From contig NZ_JACBYE010000009.1 in assembly GCF_013415325.1 (NCBI RefSeq), positions 1-64,000 on the forward strand: a stretch of DNA of 64,000 nt, in the 5' to 3' direction. Below the pieces are notes generated by a model, which was not told the origin of the DNA, made no database searches, and saw only the letters and a program-made list of their open reading frames with translations. Source of the stretch: Sanguibacter inulinus. GTDB lineage: Bacteria > Actinomycetota > Actinomycetes > Actinomycetales > Cellulomonadaceae. Numbering within the stretch: the first letter of the stretch is position 1; every line of letters begins with the position of its first letter. The translations under genes and the position numbers were made by a program. Shown here piece after piece: positions 33,641-42,050 of this stretch.

Positions 33641-35458
33641 ATGGACGAGTTCCACACCCCCGCCCTCATCACCGTCGATCCGGGCAAGAACCTCAACGAT
33701 CTGCTGGCCAGCAGGGTCGAGGTCTCGGGTGACGAACCGTTGATGGAACGCAAGGAGCAGAGCGGGTCGTGGACGTCGGTCTCGGCCCGCGAGTTCGACG
33801 CGCAGGTCGACGCTGTCGCGAAGGGCCTCGTGGCCCTAGGGGTCGCCCCTGGCGACCACGTCGGCATCATGTCGCGCACCCGCTACGAGTGGTCGCTGCT
33901 CGACTGGGCCATCTGGCGCGCCGGAGCCGTGACCGTGCCGTTGTACGAGACGTCGAGCGCCGACCAGGTCGAGTGGATCTTGTCGGACGCCGACGTCAGG
34001 CTGCTCGTCGTCGAGACCTCCGAGCACGCGAGCACCGTCGAGGCCGCGCGGACGGGTGCCCCGGGGCTGCGGTCTGTCCACACCATCGACGACGGTGCGA
34101 TCGACGAGCTCGTGGCGGCCGGGGCGGGCGTCCCCGACGAGGAGATCCTCCGTCGTCGCAGCCTCGCAGGCCTCGACGACGTCGCGACGATCATCTACAC
34201 CTCGGGCACGACGGGCCGCCCCAAGGGCGCCGAGCTCACACACGGCAACTTCTACGTGCTCACGGTCAACGCCTCCGAGGGCCTGCGCGAGGTCCTGCAC
34301 CACGGACGGCGCCGCACGCTGCTGTTCATGCCGCTCGCGCACGTCTTCGCACGGTTCATCCACGTGCTCGTCGTCCCGGCGGGATCGGTGCTCGGCCACA
34401 CCCCTGACACCGCGACGCTGCTCGAGGACCTCGCCGGCTTCCAGCCCTCGTACATCCTCTCGGTCCCGAGGGTCTTCGAGAAGGTCTACAACTCCTCCGA
34501 GCAGAAGGCCGCGGCGGGCGGCAAGGTCAAGATCTTCCGGTGGGCGGCCTCGACGGCGATCGCCTACTCCCGCGCTCTCGACGAGGGGGGCGGGCCCGGG
34601 CTGGCGCTGCGGGCTCGGCACAAGCTCGCCGACGTGCTCGTCCTCGGCAAGCTGCGCACAGCCCTCGGCGGGCACGTGAAGCACGCTGTCTCGGGCGGCG
34701 CTGCCCTCGGGGAGCGCCTCGGGCATTTCTACAGGGGGGTCGGCCTCGTCGTCCTCGAGGGCTACGGGCTCACCGAGACCACAGCGCCCACGAGCGTGAA
34801 CCTGCCGGGCCTGAGCAAGATCGGGACCGTCGGTCCGCCCCTCCCGGGGCACGGCGTGAGGCTCGAGGCGGACGGTGAGATCTTGCTCAAGGGTCCGCAC
34901 GTGTTCCGCGGGTACCACGGCAATCCTGAGGCCACGGCCGAGGCCTTCACAGCCGACGGCTGGTTCCGCACGGGGGACATCGGCTCCCTCGACGAGCAGG
35001 GCTACCTGCGCATCACCGGCCGCAAGAAGGAGATCATCGTGACCGCGGGCGGCAAGAACGTCGCGCCCGCCGTCCTCGAAGACCGTCTCCGCTCGCACCC
35101 GCTGGTCAGCCAGGTCGTCGTGGTGGGTGACGCCAAGCCGTTCATCGCGGCCCTGGTGACCCTCGACGTGGAGAGCCTCCCAGGCTGGCTCAGCTCCCAC
35201 GGCAAGCCCGCGATGTCCCTCGAGGAGGCTCTCGTCGACACCGACGTGCTCACCTCGATCGACGCCGGCGTGCAGCGCGCCAACCGGGCCGTCTCCCGAG
35301 CGGAGTCGATCCGCAAGTTCACGCTGCTCCCCTCGGACTTCACGGTGGCCAACGGATACCTCACCCCCTCGCTCAAGGTGAAGCGCTCCCTGGTCCTCGT
35401 CGACTTCGACGACGCCGTCGAGGCGCTCTACGCGGACGGCTCCGAGCAGCACGGCTAG
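33641..35458 (+). CDS. Long-chain fatty acid-CoA ligase (AMP-forming)
   Basis: Adenylate-forming enzyme, 605 aa, activating fatty acids to acyl-CoA. The P-loop-like YTSGTTGRPKGAELTH (about 186-201), the GYGLTETTAP adenine/substrate motif, TGDIGSLDEQGYL and the C-terminal hinge GRKKEIIVTAGGKN with a downstream lysine (LKVKRS) are complete. The sequence and the position before the exonuclease/GIY-YIG gene match mycobacterial FadD15. A GGAG lies about 6 nt before the ATG. Probable role is fatty-acid uptake, recycling or beta-oxidation. Confidence 0.93.
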   Translation: MDEFHTPALITVDPGKNLNDLLASRVEVSGDEPLMERKEQSGSWTSVSAREFDAQVDAVAKGLVALGVAPGDHVGIMSRTRYEWSLLDWAIWRAGAVTVPLYETSSADQVEWILSDADVRLLVVETSEHASTVEAARTGAPGLRSVHTIDDGAIDELVAAGAGVPDEEILRRRSLAGLDDVATIIYTSGTTGRPKGAELTHGNFYVLTVNASEGLREVLHHGRRRTLLFMPLAHVFARFIHVLVVPAGSVLGHTPDTATLLEDLAGFQPSYILSVPRVFEKVYNSSEQKAAAGGKVKIFRWAASTAIAYSRALDEGGGPGLALRARHKLADVLVLGKLRTALGGHVKHAVSGGAALGERLGHFYRGVGLVVLEGYGLTETTAPTSVNLPGLSKIGTVGPPLPGHGVRLEADGEILLKGPHVFRGYHGNPEATAEAFTADGWFRTGDIGSLDEQGYLRITGRKKEIIVTAGGKNVAPAVLEDRLRSHPLVSQVVVVGDAKPFIAALVTLDVESLPGWLSSHGKPAMSLEEALVDTDVLTSIDAGVQRANRAVSRAESIRKFTLLPSDFTVANGYLTPSLKVKRSLVLVDFDDAVEALYADGSEQHG

Positions 35459-35514
35459 CCCAGTTCGCTGACGCCTCCCGGGCACCTGCCGGCAGCTCTG
35501 TCGGTGGGTGCCCG

Positions 35515-35520
35515 TAGTCT
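35515..35520 (+). promoter_or_regulatory. -10 element for leaderless exonuclease gene
   Basis: TAGTCT ends 7 nt before the ATG at 35528 and decides this start over an in-frame GTG at 35504. Confidence 0.5.
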
Positions 35521-35527
35521 CGCCGGC

Positions 35528-37378
35528 ATGCACGCGCAGCGCTCGAACGACCTCCGCCCAGCCCCTGGCCCCCGGGACGCCGGGAAGCGGCTGCCGGGTG
35601 CCCTGCGGACCGTCAGCGGGACGCTGCGCTCCCCGGGACCCGTCGACATGTCCGGCACCCCCGTGCAGCTCGGGCTCGACGAGCTCGGCACACCTCTGAG
35701 CGACGTGACCTTCGTCGTCGTCGACCTCGAGACCACCGGCGGTTCGTCGAAGGACTCGGGGATCACCGAGATCGGTGCGGTCAAGGTCCGGGGCGGCGAG
35801 GTGATCGGCGAGTTCCAGTCCCTGGTCAATCCTGGTGTGCCCGTGCCGGCCTTCATCGCCCGGCTGACCGGCATCACGACGCTCATGGTCGCGAGCGCAC
35901 CCGGCATCGAGCTGGTGCTGCCGTCCTTCCTCGAGTTCGCCCGCGGTGCCGTGCTGGTCGCCCACAACGCCCCCTTCGACATCTCCTTCCTCAAGGCGGC
36001 CGCGCGTCGCATGGACCTCGCGTGGCCCGGCAACCAGGTGCTCGACACCGTGCCGCTCGCCCGACGGGTGGTGACCCGCGACGAGGCCCCGAACCACAAG
36101 CTCGGCACGCTCGCGGCCCTCTTCCGGGCGACGGTCACCCCGGACCACCGGGCGCTCTCAGACGCCCGCGCGACCGTCGACGTGATGCACGCGCTCTTCG
36201 ACCGGATGGCACCCCTGGGCATCACGCACCTCGAAGACCTCGCCACGGCGACAGACCCCGTCCCGGACGACATCCGCAGGCGCCGGCACCTCGCCGACGA
36301 CATGCCGAGCGGTCCGGGGGTCTACATGTTCGTCGGGCCGGCCGACGAGGTGCTCTACGTCGGGACGTCGAAGAACGTGCGCACCCGGGTGCGCAGCTAT
36401 TTCACGGCCGCCGAGAAGCGCAGCCGCATGACCGAGATGATCCGGCTGGCCGTGAGCGTGCGCGCCGTGCCGTGCGCGACAGACCTCGAAGCCCGGGTGC
36501 GCGAGCTCAGGCTCATCACCGAGCACGCGCCGCGGTACAACCGGCGGTCCAAGCACCCGGAGCGTATGCACTGGGTGCGGTTGTCCGCGGAGGCGTACCC
36601 GCGGCTCACCGTGGTGCGCGACGGCGCAGCCGGCCCCGGGGAGGCTGTCGTCGGGCCCTTCGTCTCGAGGTCCAGGGCGACCGAGGCCGTCGAGGCCCTC
36701 CAGTCGGCGCACCAGGTGCGCCAGTGCACCAAGAAGCTCCCCGCCGTGCCTTCCGCCTCCGCCTCGGCCTGCGTCCTCGCCGAGATGGGCCGCTGCTCGG
36801 CCCCGTGCGTCCGCCCCGAGGCTCGTCCAGCGACGGCTCCGACCGACGACTACGCCGACGTCGTGGCCGGGCTGGCCCGGTCGATGGCGCACGACCCGAG
36901 CCCCGTCGTGACAGCGCTCGCCCGGCGCATCGCCGAGCACGTCGAGCAGCAGCGCTTCGAGGACGCCGGGACCGACCGCGACAGGCTCGAGGCCTTCCTC
37001 GCCGGTGCCTCGCGCGCCCAGCGGCTCGCGCCCGTCGTCGCCAGCCCGCAGATCGTCGCCGCACGACCGACCGAGACCGCCGGCTGGGAGATCGTCGTCG
37101 TGCGGTACGGGCGGCTCGCGACGACGGCGGTCTGCAAGCACGGCCACGACCCGCTCGCTGCCGTCGCGGCCGCCGTCGCCGTCGCCGAGCACGTCGTCCC
37201 CCCGACCTCGGCAGGTCCTGCGTGCCACCCCGAGGAGACCGACCTCGTCGTCGCATGGTTGCGGTCCCCCGGCGTGCGGCTCGTCGAGACCGACCTGCCA
37301 CTCACCTGCCCTGTCTCGGGAGCCGAGAAGTACGTGGTCGGCAGGTCGACGGCCGAGGTTGTCTCGGCCGCGGGCTGA
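35528..37378 (+). CDS. DEDDh exonuclease fused to UvrC-type GIY-YIG nuclease
   Basis: A 616-aa two-nuclease protein. The N-terminal domain (about 55-235) is a DnaQ/epsilon-like 3'-5' exonuclease: VVDLETTG supplies the first Asp-x-Glu, HNAPFD the second Asp, and DHRALSDARAT the His and last Asp. After a linker, the GIY-YIG domain starts at GPGVYMFVG and LYVGTSKN (about 258-335), as in the N-terminal half of UvrC, with the expected ELRLITEHAPRYN end. The rest resembles the central UvrC region, but the C-terminal RNase H-like nuclease of UvrC is absent. It corresponds to Rv2191. Probably a DNA repair nuclease; substrate unknown. Confidence 0.88.
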   Translation: MHAQRSNDLRPAPGPRDAGKRLPGALRTVSGTLRSPGPVDMSGTPVQLGLDELGTPLSDVTFVVVDLETTGGSSKDSGITEIGAVKVRGGEVIGEFQSLVNPGVPVPAFIARLTGITTLMVASAPGIELVLPSFLEFARGAVLVAHNAPFDISFLKAAARRMDLAWPGNQVLDTVPLARRVVTRDEAPNHKLGTLAALFRATVTPDHRALSDARATVDVMHALFDRMAPLGITHLEDLATATDPVPDDIRRRRHLADDMPSGPGVYMFVGPADEVLYVGTSKNVRTRVRSYFTAAEKRSRMTEMIRLAVSVRAVPCATDLEARVRELRLITEHAPRYNRRSKHPERMHWVRLSAEAYPRLTVVRDGAAGPGEAVVGPFVSRSRATEAVEALQSAHQVRQCTKKLPAVPSASASACVLAEMGRCSAPCVRPEARPATAPTDDYADVVAGLARSMAHDPSPVVTALARRIAEHVEQQRFEDAGTDRDRLEAFLAGASRAQRLAPVVASPQIVAARPTETAGWEIVVVRYGRLATTAVCKHGHDPLAAVAAAVAVAEHVVPPTSAGPACHPEETDLVVAWLRSPGVRLVETDLPLTCPVSGAEKYVVGRSTAEVVSAAG

Positions 37379-37433
37379 GCGCGGCATACTGAGACGAGCA
37401 CAGCCCGACCCGCCGGCTCCGAGGAGACAGATC

Positions 37434-37715
37434 GTGCCCACAGCCATCGTCATGATCGACACCGACCAGGCCCTCATCCCCGAGGCCGCGACGAAGATCG
37501 CCGAGGTCGAGGGCGTCTCGGCCGTCTACTCCGTCACCGGCGAGGTCGACCTCATCGCGATGGTCCACGTGCAGGACCACAACCAGTTCGCCGACGTCAT
37601 CGCCGACAGGATCAGCAAGGTCCCCGGCGTGCGCCGCACGCGGACCTATCTCGCCTTCCGCGAGTTCTCGAGCAGCGACCTCGACGCGGCCTTCGCCCTG
37701 GGTCTCGAAGACTGA
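37434..37715 (+). CDS. Stand-alone Lrp/AsnC ligand-binding (RAM) domain protein
   Basis: A 93-aa protein consisting only of the alpha-beta sandwich that binds amino acids in Lrp-type regulators; there is no helix-turn-helix. The pattern VEGVSAVYSVTGEVDLIAMV and a C-terminal RTYLAFREFSS are typical. Such proteins form decamers and may sense amino acids. GTG at 37434 has GAGGAG about 7 nt upstream. A CATACT hexamer (37385-37390) may be its -10. It is convergent with trpD, leaving only 18 nt between the two stop codons. Confidence 0.88.
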   Translation: MPTAIVMIDTDQALIPEAATKIAEVEGVSAVYSVTGEVDLIAMVHVQDHNQFADVIADRISKVPGVRRTRTYLAFREFSSSDLDAAFALGLED

Positions 37716-37733
37716 CTCCTCGCCGCACCCGGC

Positions 37734-38834
37734 TCAGGCCGCGGCGGCAGCCCAGCGGTCGAGGACTCCGCGGGCGCTGCCCGAGTCGATCGACTCGGCC
37801 GCGTGCCGCATCCCGGCGGTGAGCCGCTCGACGAGCGTGCCCTCCGAGGTCCCCTCGAGGCTGCCGTCCGCGACGAGCGCCGCCGCGGCGTTGAGCAGGA
37901 CGGTCTCGCGCACGGGTCCCGTCGAGCCGTCGAGCAGCGCCTGGGCGACACCGGCGTTGTAGGCGGCGTCGGCCCCCCGGAGGTCCTCGACCGAGATCGG
38001 GGTGAGCCCGAGATCTCCGACAGCGTCGAGCGTCGAGGTGGTCACGACCCCGTCGCGCACCTCCCACACGTCCGCGAGCGAGGTCGCGGCGAGCTCGTCG
38101 AGCCCGTCCTGGCCGCGGAAGACGAGCGCCTGCGTCCCCCGGCTGCCGAAGACCCCGGCGACGATGGGCGCCATCCGCGCGTCAGCGACCCCGACGGCCG
38201 TGGCACGCGGCTGCGACGGGTTCGTCAACGGACCGAGGAAGTTGAACGCCGTCGGGATCCCGAGGTCACGGCGGGCTGCGGCCGCGTGCTTCATCGACGG
38301 GTGGAACACCTGGGCGAAGCAGAAGGTGATGCCGACCTCGGAGGCGATCTCCGCGACCCGCCGTGCGGGCTGGTCGAGCCGGATGCCGAGGGCCTCGAGG
38401 ACGTCGGCCGACCCCGAGGACGACGACGACGCGCGGTTGCCGTGCTTGACCACGGTGATCCCGGTCCCGGCCAAGACGATCGCCGACATGGTCGAGATGT
38501 TCACGGTGTGGGCGCGGTCGCCGCCGGTCCCGACGATGTCGAGGGTCGGGCCGTCGACACGGCACGGTACCGAGTGGTCGAGCATGGCGTCGGCGAGCCC
38601 CGTGAGCTCCGCGACGGTCTCACCCTTGGAGCGGAGCGCGACGAGGAAGCCAGCCAGCTGGACCGGGGTCGCAGCGCCAGACATCACCGAGTCCATGGCC
38701 CACGCGGTCTGGCGCGCGGAGAGGTCCTGGCCCGCGACGAGCACCGAGGTGAGGTCGGGCCACGACGACGGGACGTCGGACGACGCCAGCGTGCGGGGAG
38801 CGGAGGTCGGGCGCGGCGCGGGTGCCGCGGTCAC
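37734..38834 (-). CDS. trpD: Anthranilate phosphoribosyltransferase
   Basis: Second step of tryptophan synthesis, joining anthranilate to phosphoribosyl diphosphate. In 366 aa the PRPP-binding [35 protein letters not shown] and the [22 protein letters not shown] anthranilate-binding block are intact. The GTG at 38834 overlaps the stop of the receiver gene (GTGA), so translation is coupled. It stands apart from other trp genes, as its counterpart does in mycobacteria, next to ctaE. Confidence 0.94.
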   Translation of the reverse strand: MTAAPAPRPTSAPRTLASSDVPSSWPDLTSVLVAGQDLSARQTAWAMDSVMSGAATPVQLAGFLVALRSKGETVAELTGLADAMLDHSVPCRVDGPTLDIVGTGGDRAHTVNISTMSAIVLAGTGITVVKHGNRASSSSSGSADVLEALGIRLDQPARRVAEIASEVGITFCFAQVFHPSMKHAAAARRDLGIPTAFNFLGPLTNPSQPRATAVGVADARMAPIVAGVFGSRGTQALVFRGQDGLDELAATSLADVWEVRDGVVTTSTLDAVGDLGLTPISVEDLRGADAAYNAGVAQALLDGSTGPVRETVLLNAAAALVADGSLEGTSEGTLVERLTAGMRHAAESIDSGSARGVLDRWAAAAA

Positions 38835-39247
38835 AGGGCCGCACCGGCGACGACCTCGCCGGCCAGCACGCGACGGACCGCACGCTGGAGCTCGATCGGG
38901 TCGATGGGCCTGGGCACAGCGACGTCGGCGAGCGACCAGGACGCGAGCCAGGCGTCCTGGGGACGCCCGGTGAGCAGCAGGACCGGCGGGCACTCGAAGA
39001 TCTCGTTCTTGAGCTGACGGCACACACCCATCCCACCGGCCTTGTCGGCCTCCCCGTCGAGGATCATCAGGTCGATCCCCCCGAGGTCTGCGCGTCGGAC
39101 GACCTCGGCGTGCGTGGCGACGTCGAGCCACTCGATCACGGTGCCGGCTGAGTCGGCGACCGACCCGACAGCACCGCGGACGGTCTCACGCACCGAGGAG
39201 TCGTCCGAGTAGAGCAGGATCGTGCGTACGGGAGCTGCGGTCGCCAT
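38831..39247 (-). CDS. Orphan receiver-domain protein
   Basis: A 138-aa protein made of one CheY-like receiver domain with no output domain. The acidic pair is Asp15-Asp16 (YSDDSS), the phospho-acceptor candidate Asp64 is in MILDGEAD, and the switch residue is Thr93 (LLLTG). The conserved lysine before the cis-proline is replaced by arginine (PRP at 112-114), so phosphorylation may be weak or absent. An ATG at 39247 with GAGGA upstream is chosen. Its gene overlaps trpD by 4 nt. No histidine kinase is nearby. Confidence 0.72.
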   Translation of the reverse strand: MATAAPVRTILLYSDDSSVRETVRGAVGSVADSAGTVIEWLDVATHAEVVRRADLGGIDLMILDGEADKAGGMGVCRQLKNEIFECPPVLLLTGRPQDAWLASWSLADVAVPRPIDPIELQRAVRRVLAGEVVAGAAL

Positions 39248-39430
39248 GAGTCCTAGGTCCTCGCTGTCGCTGGTCGGCACCCCTGCCGACGAGCTGTCGC
39301 GCGGCCAGGATGTGGGTCTCCTGAGCATCTTGGCACGGATCCGACCCGCCGTGCGGCCCCGTTTTGGTGACAGTTGTGAACGCTCCGTCACGAGATGGCC
39401 ACAGAACCGCCCGCCGTTGCAGCATTGTGA

Positions 39431-39448
39431 GATTCAGCGGCCTGAATC
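39431..39448. promoter_or_regulatory. Inverted repeat upstream of ctaE, possible operator
   Basis: GATTCAG-CGGC-CTGAATC has perfect 7-bp arms. It sits about 40 bp before the ctaE -10, where a regulator could act on the ctaE-qcrCAB operon. A second, imperfect repeat (GTGGGTCC/GGGCCCAC) lies between it and the -10. Confidence 0.4.
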
Positions 39449-39485
39449 GGTGGGTCCTAGGGCCCACCATCCCCCGTTCGTCAGC

Positions 39486-39491
39486 CATAAT
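39486..39491 (+). promoter_or_regulatory. -10 element for leaderless ctaE
   Basis: CATAAT ends 6 nt before the GTG at 39498. No ribosome binding site is present. Confidence 0.5.
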
Positions 39492-39497
39492 GATGGG

Positions 39498-40139
39498 GTG
39501 TCGACTGCAACGGCTGCCCCCAGCACCCACACCCACGTCAGCGTGAACCGCCCGAACCCCGTGTCGGTCGGAACCATCGTCTGGCTCGCGAGCGAACTCA
39601 TGTTCTTCGCGGGCCTCTTCGCGATGTACTTCACCATCCGGGCGACGATCTCTCCTGAGGAGTGGGCGGAGGGTACCTCCCACCTCAACCTCACCTTCGC
39701 CGCGATCAACACCTCCGTCCTGGTCCTGTCATCGGTGACCTGCCAGATGGGCGTGTGGGCCGCAGAGCGGATGCAGCCGCGCCGCTCCGGCTCGATCTTC
39801 GCCGTGAACCGGTGGGGCATGAACGAGTGGATGACGCTCACCTACCTCATGGGCTCGTTCTTCGTCGCCGGTCAGATCTTCGAGTACTCGGAGCTGGTCG
39901 AGGCCGGCCTGACGATCTCGTCGAGCCCGTACGGCTCGGTCTTCTACCTCGCGACGGGCTTCCACGGCCTCCACGTGGTCGGTGGGCTCATCGCCTTCCT
40001 GTTCCTGCTCGGTCGGTCCTTCACCGCCAAGAACTTCGGTCACCACGAGGCCACCACGGCGATCGTCGTGTCGTACTACTGGCACTTCGTCGACGTCGTG
40101 TGGATCGCGCTCTTCGGCGTCATCTACTTCCTCCGGTGA
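39498..40139 (+). CDS. ctaE: Cytochrome c oxidase subunit III
   Basis: Membrane subunit of the aa3 oxidase, 213 aa with five predicted helices, the compact actinobacterial form. Typical segments are [36 protein letters not shown] and the C-terminal [22 protein letters not shown]. It heads the plus-strand respiratory operon ctaE-qcrC-qcrA-qcrB, the order used in mycobacteria and corynebacteria. The frame is open upstream to 39222, but the GTG after the CATAAT hexamer is the natural start. Confidence 0.95.
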   Translation: MSTATAAPSTHTHVSVNRPNPVSVGTIVWLASELMFFAGLFAMYFTIRATISPEEWAEGTSHLNLTFAAINTSVLVLSSVTCQMGVWAAERMQPRRSGSIFAVNRWGMNEWMTLTYLMGSFFVAGQIFEYSELVEAGLTISSSPYGSVFYLATGFHGLHVVGGLIAFLFLLGRSFTAKNFGHHEATTAIVVSYYWHFVDVVWIALFGVIYFLR

Positions 40140-40242
40140 CGACACCCTCCCCGCACCACCTGCTCCACCCCGAGAACCCCGGTCCGGCTCCCCAGCCGAC
40201 CACAGCCCCCGAACACCCATCTTGTGAGACGAGGATCCATCC

Positions 40243-41022
40243 GTGAAGGCACTCGCCGCCCGCCGACACCACCGGCTCACGCCGGTCGTGCTGATGCTGC
40301 TGGCGCTGCTGGTGACCGGCGGCCTGTACGCCGTCCTGTCGCCCACGTCGGCCAGCGCCGACACTGCTGCGACCACTGACATCGAAGCCGGTGAAAAACT
40401 CTTCCAGGCGAACTGCGCCACGTGCCACGGCATCAACGCCGAAGGCCGTGACGAGGTCCCCTCGCTCATCGGTGTGGGTGCAGCCTCGGTGAACTTCCAG
40501 GTGGGCACCGGCCGTATGCCGATGCAGATGAACAGCCCGCAGGCTCCGGCCAAGCCGGCCCAGTTCGACGCCGAGCAGACCAACCAGCTCGCCGCCTACG
40601 TCGCCTCGCTGGGCCCCGGCCCGGCCACGCCGACCGAGGAGCAGGTCAACCCTGAGCTCGGCGACGCGTCGAACGGCTCGGCGATCTTCCGCACCAACTG
40701 CGCCATGTGCCACAACGCCGTCGGCGCCGGTGGAGCGCTCTCCGAGGGCAAGTACGCACCCGCCCTCACCGGGACCACCCCGACGCACATCTACGAGGCC
40801 ATGCTCACCGGCCCGCAGTCGATGCCCGTCTTCAACGACGCGACCATCACCCCCGAGGAGAAGCGCGACGTCATCGCGTACCTCGTCGAGCAGCGCGAGG
40901 GATCCGCCGGTGGCGCAGACCTCGGCAACCTCGGCCCCGTCAGCGAGGGCCTGTGGGTGTGGATCGTCGGCATCGGAGCCCTCATCGGGTGCGCAGTGTG
41001 GATCGGAGCGAAGTCCTCATGA
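40243..41022 (+). CDS. qcrC: Menaquinol-cytochrome c reductase, diheme cytochrome c subunit
   Basis: A 259-aa membrane-anchored protein with two c-type haem sites: CATCH (Cys58, Cys61, His62) and CAMCH (Cys153, Cys156, His157). An N-terminal signal-anchor (about 12-32) and a C-terminal helix (about 234-255) place both haem domains outside. In actinobacteria this protein replaces soluble cytochrome c, passing electrons directly to CtaC in a bcc-aa3 supercomplex. GTG start with GAGGA about 8 nt upstream; 103 nt from ctaE and overlapping qcrA by 4 nt. Confidence 0.96.
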   Translation: MKALAARRHHRLTPVVLMLLALLVTGGLYAVLSPTSASADTAATTDIEAGEKLFQANCATCHGINAEGRDEVPSLIGVGAASVNFQVGTGRMPMQMNSPQAPAKPAQFDAEQTNQLAAYVASLGPGPATPTEEQVNPELGDASNGSAIFRTNCAMCHNAVGAGGALSEGKYAPALTGTTPTHIYEAMLTGPQSMPVFNDATITPEEKRDVIAYLVEQREGSAGGADLGNLGPVSEGLWVWIVGIGALIGCAVWIGAKSS

Positions 41023-42050
41023 CCGAGCACAACTCGTCGGAGCTCACCACCTCGACCGGTGGGCAGCAGCTCGAGACCTTCCCGGACCCGGGCGTCCCGG
41101 AGCACAAGCTCCGCATGGCCGACAAGGACCCGAAGGCCGCCAAGCGCGCCGAGCGTCAGACCGTGGTGCTGTTCGCGATCTCGATCCTGGGCACCATCGG
41201 CATGATCGTCGCCTTCTTCGTGTTCCGCCTCGAGGGCACGACCGAGAGCACCCGCAACGCGAACCTCGCCGTCGGGCTCGGGCTCTTCTTCGCGCTCATG
41301 GGCATCGGCCTCGCCGCCGTGCACTGGGCCAAGACCCTCATGTCCGACCACGAGCACGTCGACGAGCGTCACCCGCAGCGCGGCTCTGACGACGTCCGCG
41401 AGGCTGCGATCGCCGAGCTCAAGGCCGGCGCCGAAGACTCCGGCATCGCCCGCCGCCCGGTGCTCAAGGGCGCAGTGGTCACCGCGCTCGCACTCTTCCC
41501 GCTCACCATCGCCGTGCCGCTCGTCAGCTCGGTCGGCGGGGACTGGGACATCAGCAAGTTCAAGCACACCATCTGGAAGCGCGGCACCCGCCTCGCCATC
41601 GACCCCAACGGCCGTCTCATCAAGGCCGCTGACGTCACCATCGGCTCTGTCGTCCACGTCATCCCTGACGTGCCCGAGGAAGAGCGTCGATCGCACGAGT
41701 GGATCACGGAGAAGGCCAAAGCGGTCGTGCTCCTGGTCCGTCTCGACCCTGCAGACCTGAAAGAGTCCGAAGAGCGCAAGACGTGGTCCCACGAGGGCAT
41801 CGTCGCGTACTCGAAGATCTGCACCCACGTCGGCTGCCCCGTCGCGCTCTACGAGCAGCAGACACACCACCTCCTGTGCCCGTGCCACCAGTCGACCTTC
41901 GATGTCGCCGACGGTGCAAAGGTCGTCTTCGGTCCTGCGAAGCGCCCGCTGCCCCAGCTGCCCATCGCCGTCGACGACGAGGGCTACCTCATCGCACAGG
42001 ACGACTTCGACGAGCCTGTGGGCCCGAGCTACTGGGGACGCCTGAAATGA
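41019..42050 (+). CDS. qcrA: Menaquinol-cytochrome c reductase Rieske iron-sulfur subunit
   Basis: Rieske protein of 343 aa. Three N-terminal membrane helices (about 50-70, 85-103 and 148-167) precede the extracytoplasmic Rieske domain with CTHVGC (Cys268, His270, Cys273) and CPCH (Cys287, His290), giving the 2Fe-2S Cys2His2 ligands and the disulfide pair. The long, three-helix N-terminus is an actinobacterial feature. The ATG overlaps the qcrC stop and its own stop overlaps the qcrB start (ATGA in both cases). Confidence 0.96.
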   Translation: MTEHNSSELTTSTGGQQLETFPDPGVPEHKLRMADKDPKAAKRAERQTVVLFAISILGTIGMIVAFFVFRLEGTTESTRNANLAVGLGLFFALMGIGLAAVHWAKTLMSDHEHVDERHPQRGSDDVREAAIAELKAGAEDSGIARRPVLKGAVVTALALFPLTIAVPLVSSVGGDWDISKFKHTIWKRGTRLAIDPNGRLIKAADVTIGSVVHVIPDVPEEERRSHEWITEKAKAVVLLVRLDPADLKESEERKTWSHEGIVAYSKICTHVGCPVALYEQQTHHLLCPCHQSTFDVADGAKVVFGPAKRPLPQLPIAVDDEGYLIAQDDFDEPVGPSYWGRLK

